Source of the DNA: Streptomyces asiaticus
GTDB taxonomy: Bacteria > Actinomycetota > Actinomycetes > Streptomycetales > Streptomycetaceae
Reading direction: 5' to 3'
Length of the DNA: 64,000 nt
Assembly: GCF_018138715.1 (NCBI RefSeq)
Contig: NZ_JAGSHX010000006.1
Location: forward strand, 1,302,001 to 1,366,000
The notes beneath the pieces are model-generated. The model searched no databases and was not told the DNA's origin. It was given only the letters and a program-made list of their open reading frames with translations. Both the position numbers and the translations under genes were made by a program. Of this stretch, positions 61,351 through 64,000 are shown in pieces; within the stretch, counting starts at the first letter, position 1, and every line of letters starts with the position of its first letter.

Positions 61351-61892
61351 CGCGCATCGGTCGACGTCGTATCCGGATGGCTCTGGTGCTGCCATGTGCC
61401 CTGCTACCGATGGTGGGATGTTCCTCCGTGGACAGTGACGAGAACAAACTCGGCTACGAACCCGCGGCGCGGGACAAGCGGGAGGTCGAGGACGAAGTCG
61501 GCTCGCTGTCCAGCAGAGTCCTGGAGATGCTGCGGGTCAAAGGCCAGGTGACCGAACCCGGGCCCATGACCAACTTCTGCGACACCGGTGGTGATGACAG
61601 ACCGCGCTACCGGGTCGTGGCCCATCCATGGTCGCTGTACGGCGTGGACAACACCGCCCTCGGTAAAGGGATGGGCCGCCTCGTGGACCAACTGCCGAAG
61701 AAGGGCTGGAAGGTGTTGCGACACGGGCCGGACAGCAGCAAGAACCGGAACCTGGAGATCGTGGCGGTCCACACGAAGACGCATACCCATCTCGAGGTCA
61801 CCTGGATGAAGGGCCAGGACGGCCATGAGCCGTTGATCTCCGTCGATGTCACCTCCCGATGCTTCCGCGACGACAACGCACCGAGCGGCTGA
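61347..61892 (+). CDS. Small secreted lipoprotein
   Basis: GTG 61347 overlaps the hydrolase stop (GTGA). The 181-residue protein has a signal peptide with lipobox LLPMVGC (residues ~20-26), so it is anchored outside. The mature part is charged, with two cysteines (NFCDTGGD, SRCFRDD) and a beta-rich core (YRVVAHPWSLYGVD, HTHLEVTWMKGQDGHEPLIS). No family is recognised. As the partner of a putative effector it could neutralise it at the surface; this is inference. Confidence 0.7.
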   Translation: MTRIGRRRIRMALVLPCALLPMVGCSSVDSDENKLGYEPAARDKREVEDEVGSLSSRVLEMLRVKGQVTEPGPMTNFCDTGGDDRPRYRVVAHPWSLYGVDNTALGKGMGRLVDQLPKKGWKVLRHGPDSSKNRNLEIVAVHTKTHTHLEVTWMKGQDGHEPLISVDVTSRCFRDDNAPSG

Positions 61893-61904
61893 CCGTCGCG
61901 GCGC

Positions 61905-62291
61905 TCACCCCTGGTCGCGGATCGCCTCGGCCAGCACCTGGACATGGCCGTGGTCGAGGTCCTTCACGGCCGTGAGGAGGGTCAGGGGGCCGGAGGCGGT
62001 CAGCTCGCGGAGGTGGGCGACGGCCTCGCGGCGCTCCGGGGTGGTGAGCTCGGCGCGGTAGCGGCGGGTGAATTCCGGGAAGCGGTCCGGGTCGTGGCCG
62101 TACCAGCGGCGCAGCTCGGTGGACGGGGCGGCGTCCTTGACCCAGTCGTCCAGCTGGGCGTCGGCCTTGGCGAGGCCGCGCGGCCAGACGCGGTCCACCA
62201 GGACGCGGGTGCCGTCGTCCGGGTCGGGGGCGTCGTACACCCGGCGGATCCGGAGCTCGGGCTTGCTCGCGGAGGCTTTCTTGGTGGCCAT
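61905..62291 (-). CDS. DUF488-family protein
   Basis: ATG 62291 gives a 128-residue protein with the DUF488 features RRVYDAPDPDDGTRVLVDRV, WPRGLAKADAQLDDW, DAAPSTELRRWYGHDPDRFP, FTRRYRAEL and the terminal LTAVKDLDHGHVQVLAEAI. The family is widespread and usually uncharacterised; a nucleic-acid or small-molecule role has been suggested for relatives. It converges on the lipoprotein gene (stops 12 bases apart) and is divergent from the pyridoxamine-oxidase-like gene. Confidence 0.85.
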   Translation of the reverse strand: MATKKASASKPELRIRRVYDAPDPDDGTRVLVDRVWPRGLAKADAQLDDWVKDAAPSTELRRWYGHDPDRFPEFTRRYRAELTTPERREAVAHLRELTASGPLTLLTAVKDLDHGHVQVLAEAIRDQG

Positions 62292-62342
62292 ACGCCCATG
62301 GAAACATCGACCCGGCGACCACCCGCAGGGATAATGCGCCAC

Positions 62343-62933
62343 ATGGGAAAGGTGTACGAACGTATCGAGGGCAGACTCCGCACCTTCATCGAAGAGCAGA
62401 AGATGTTCTTCACCGCCACCGCCCCGCTGGCCGGGGACGGCACGGTGAATCTCTCCCCGAAGGGGCTGACCGGCTCCTTCGCCGTGGTCGACGAACTGAC
62501 CGTGGCCTACCTGGACTTCGCGGGGAGCAACGCGGAGACCATCGCCCATCTGCGGGAGAACGGCAGGATCACCCTGATGTGGTGCGCCTTCACCGGCCCG
62601 CCGAACATCGTGCGCGTGCACGGCCGGGGCGAGCCGGTGTTCCGTGACGATCCGCGCTTCCCCGCGCTGCTGACGCACTTCCCGGACATCGATGTCGAGG
62701 ACCACGGGCTGCGGGCGGTCATCGTGGTGACGGCCGAGCTGATCCGGGACACCTGCGGGTATGCGGTGCCGTATCTGGACTACCGCGAGGACCGCCCGCT
62801 GCACGCCTCCCGCTTCCGGCGGGAGGACGACGAATCGCTGGACCGCTACTTCCACAAGAAGGAGCACATCGCCAGCAGCATCGACGGTCTGCCGGGGCTT
62901 CCACTGCCGCTGCCGCCACTGAGTTCCACATAG
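62343..62933 (+). CDS. Pyridoxamine 5'-phosphate oxidase-family flavoprotein
   Basis: ATG 62343 gives a 196-residue split-barrel protein: FIEEQKMFFTATAPLAGDGT, VNLSPKGLTGSFAVVDE, VAYLDFAGSNAETIAHLREN, GRITLMWCAFTGPPNIVRVH, GRGEPVF. These are the FMN/F420-binding beta-barrel features of PNPOx-like proteins, which in actinobacteria often act on F420 or FMN substrates rather than pyridoxamine. The start ATG 62343 is preceded by AATGCGCCAC without a strong ribosome-binding site. Monocistronic. Confidence 0.88.
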   Translation: MGKVYERIEGRLRTFIEEQKMFFTATAPLAGDGTVNLSPKGLTGSFAVVDELTVAYLDFAGSNAETIAHLRENGRITLMWCAFTGPPNIVRVHGRGEPVFRDDPRFPALLTHFPDIDVEDHGLRAVIVVTAELIRDTCGYAVPYLDYREDRPLHASRFRREDDESLDRYFHKKEHIASSIDGLPGLPLPLPPLSST

Positions 62934-62999
62934 TGGGTGCAGTGACCACATAACGAGACGGTGTTGCGGAAGGCACCTCCGGAAGCGTTCCATCACGCG

Positions 63000-64000
63000 G
63001 TGCGATCCGAATCGAAGAGCTCCGCGGACAACTCCCCGACGACGGCGGGGCAGGCGCCCTCGTCGCCGGAGCCCGCCGCCGCCGACCGCGCGGCCCGGCG
63101 GGCCGTCACCGTCTTCCCCCTCCTCGTCCTCGCCGCCGGCGCGGCGGGCCTCGTCACGCCCGGCACCTTCAGCGGCTGGGCGCCGAACGTGCCCTATCTG
63201 CTCGGCGTGGTCATGTTCTGCATGGGGCTCACCATGACCCCGCGGGACTTCTCCGGTGTGGCCAAGCGGCCCTGGGCGGTGGCGCTCGGGCTGGTCGCGC
63301 ACTATGTGATCATGCCGGGTCTCGGGTGGCTGATCGCCCACGCCCTCGGTCTCTCCCCGCAGTTGGCGGCCGGTGTCATCCTGGTCGGCTGTGCGCCGAG
63401 CGGAACGGCCTCCAATGTGGTGACGTATCTGGCGCGCGGCGATGTGGCGCTGTCGGTGTCCGTCGCCACCGTCTCCACGGTGCTCGCGCCGCTGGTCACC
63501 CCGCCGCTGACGCTGCTGCTTGCCGGGGAGTTCCTGCCGGTGGACGCGGAGTCGATGGTCACCGACATCCTCAAGACCGTACTGCTGCCGGTGGTCGGGG
63601 GGCTGGTCGTACGGCTGGTCGCCGGGCGGTTCATCCAGCGGTTGCTGGGGCTGCTGCCCTGGCTGTCGGCCGTCACCATCGGCGTGATCGTGGCCATCGT
63701 GGTGGCCGCCAGCGCGGACGCCATCAAGTCGGCGGCGGCGCTGGTGCTGCTCGCCGTGGTGCTCCACAACGGGCTCGGCCTGGCGCTGGGCTACGGGGCC
63801 GGGAAGCTGGCCCGGCTGGGCGCGCCCGCCAGCCGGGCCATGGCCTTCGAGGTCGGTATGCAGAACTCCGGGCTCGCCGCCTCCCTGGCCGCCGCCCACT
63901 TCAGCCCGCTGGCCGCGCTCCCGGCCGCGGTGTTCTCCGTCTGGCACAACGTCTCGGGGGCGGTGGTGGCGGCCTGGATGTCGTACCGTGCGCGGAACCG
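63000..64000 (+). CDS. Bile acid:sodium symporter (BASS) family transporter (partial)
   Basis: GTG 63000 (or GTG 62961) opens a frame that continues past the end of the window; 333 codons are visible. After a Ser/Ala/Pro-rich cytoplasmic tail of ~35 residues, eight or more transmembrane helices follow, including LGVVMFCMGLTMTPRDFSGV, the GCAPSGTASNVVTYLARGDV crossover motif that in BASS proteins binds sodium, and MAFEVGMQNSGLAASLAAAH. The family imports organic anions such as pantoate, pyruvate or bile acids with sodium. Substrate unknown. The reverse-strand open frame here is a shadow. Confidence 0.88.
   Translation, partial: MRSESKSSADNSPTTAGQAPSSPEPAAADRAARRAVTVFPLLVLAAGAAGLVTPGTFSGWAPNVPYLLGVVMFCMGLTMTPRDFSGVAKRPWAVALGLVAHYVIMPGLGWLIAHALGLSPQLAAGVILVGCAPSGTASNVVTYLARGDVALSVSVATVSTVLAPLVTPPLTLLLAGEFLPVDAESMVTDILKTVLLPVVGGLVVRLVAGRFIQRLLGLLPWLSAVTIGVIVAIVVAASADAIKSAAALVLLAVVLHNGLGLALGYGAGKLARLGAPASRAMAFEVGMQNSGLAASLAAAHFSPLAALPAAVFSVWHNVSGAVVAAWMSYRARN

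Overview
The window is about 64 kb of very GC-rich chromosomal DNA with frequent GTG/TTG starts, four-base gene overlaps, twin-arginine signal peptides and DUF397/XRE/ATPase gene sets. Together with the gene content this points to a Streptomyces or a close streptomycete. No rRNA, tRNA, CRISPR array or replication origin was recognised.

Left end (1-10.3 kb): a patchwork accessory region. A TetR regulator sits beside an MFS efflux gene cut off after about 95 codons. From about 1229 there is phage or mobile material: a truncated hypothetical gene, a phage minor-capsid gene with a frameshift, a tiny ORF, an Rmf/CrpP-fold protein, and an 850-bp IS5-family element with clear terminal repeats and a 3-bp target duplication. 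A five-gene cassette follows: XRE/TPR-like regulator, two small unknown proteins, a radical SAM/SPASM-like enzyme and a PCMT-like methyltransferase. It ends at strong hairpins.

Centre left (10.3-37.2 kb): ordinary core metabolism, mostly on the minus strand. It holds a membrane Ser/Thr kinase (plus strand), a TrmH/SpoU methyltransferase, B12/siroheme genes (cysG-like, a BluB-CobT fusion with a giant acidic Ala/Pro/Glu linker, cobL), a metNIQ methionine ABC transporter, acetyltransferases, a HAD phosphatase, an ECF-type sigma factor, a glycerophosphodiester phosphodiesterase, an acyltransferase, an aldo/keto reductase, argG-argH with an ARG box, and a MarR/SDR divergent pair with a clear operator. 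The metNIQ operon is preceded by a short, probably leaderless ORF ending in CRCRMCDC, a likely cysteine-responsive attenuator. A copy of an intergenic repeat has entered metN in frame.

Defence island (37.26-55.22 kb): flanked by near-identical 23-bp direct repeats. It contains an AIPR-family anti-phage protein, an ATPase/XRE/DUF397 regulatory set, a ParB-like protein, and a same-strand run: stand-alone N6-adenine methylase, HsdM, HsdS, HsdR, a Ser/Thr kinase with a helical-repeat tail, and a superfamily 1 helicase with an N-terminal RelE-like domain. The kinase-helicase pair attached to a type I restriction system is the best candidate for an undescribed defence module. A decayed DUF397 fragment lies at the right edge.

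Right end (55.2-64 kb): core genes again. There is a secreted endonuclease/exonuclease/phosphatase-family protein, a three-gene flavin electron-transfer operon (ferric-reductase-like oxidoreductase, FMN-binding protein, ApbE), a three-gene secreted/WXG-like set with an alpha/beta hydrolase behind a perfect palindrome, DUF488 and pyridoxamine-oxidase-like proteins, and a BASS-family symporter that runs off the window.
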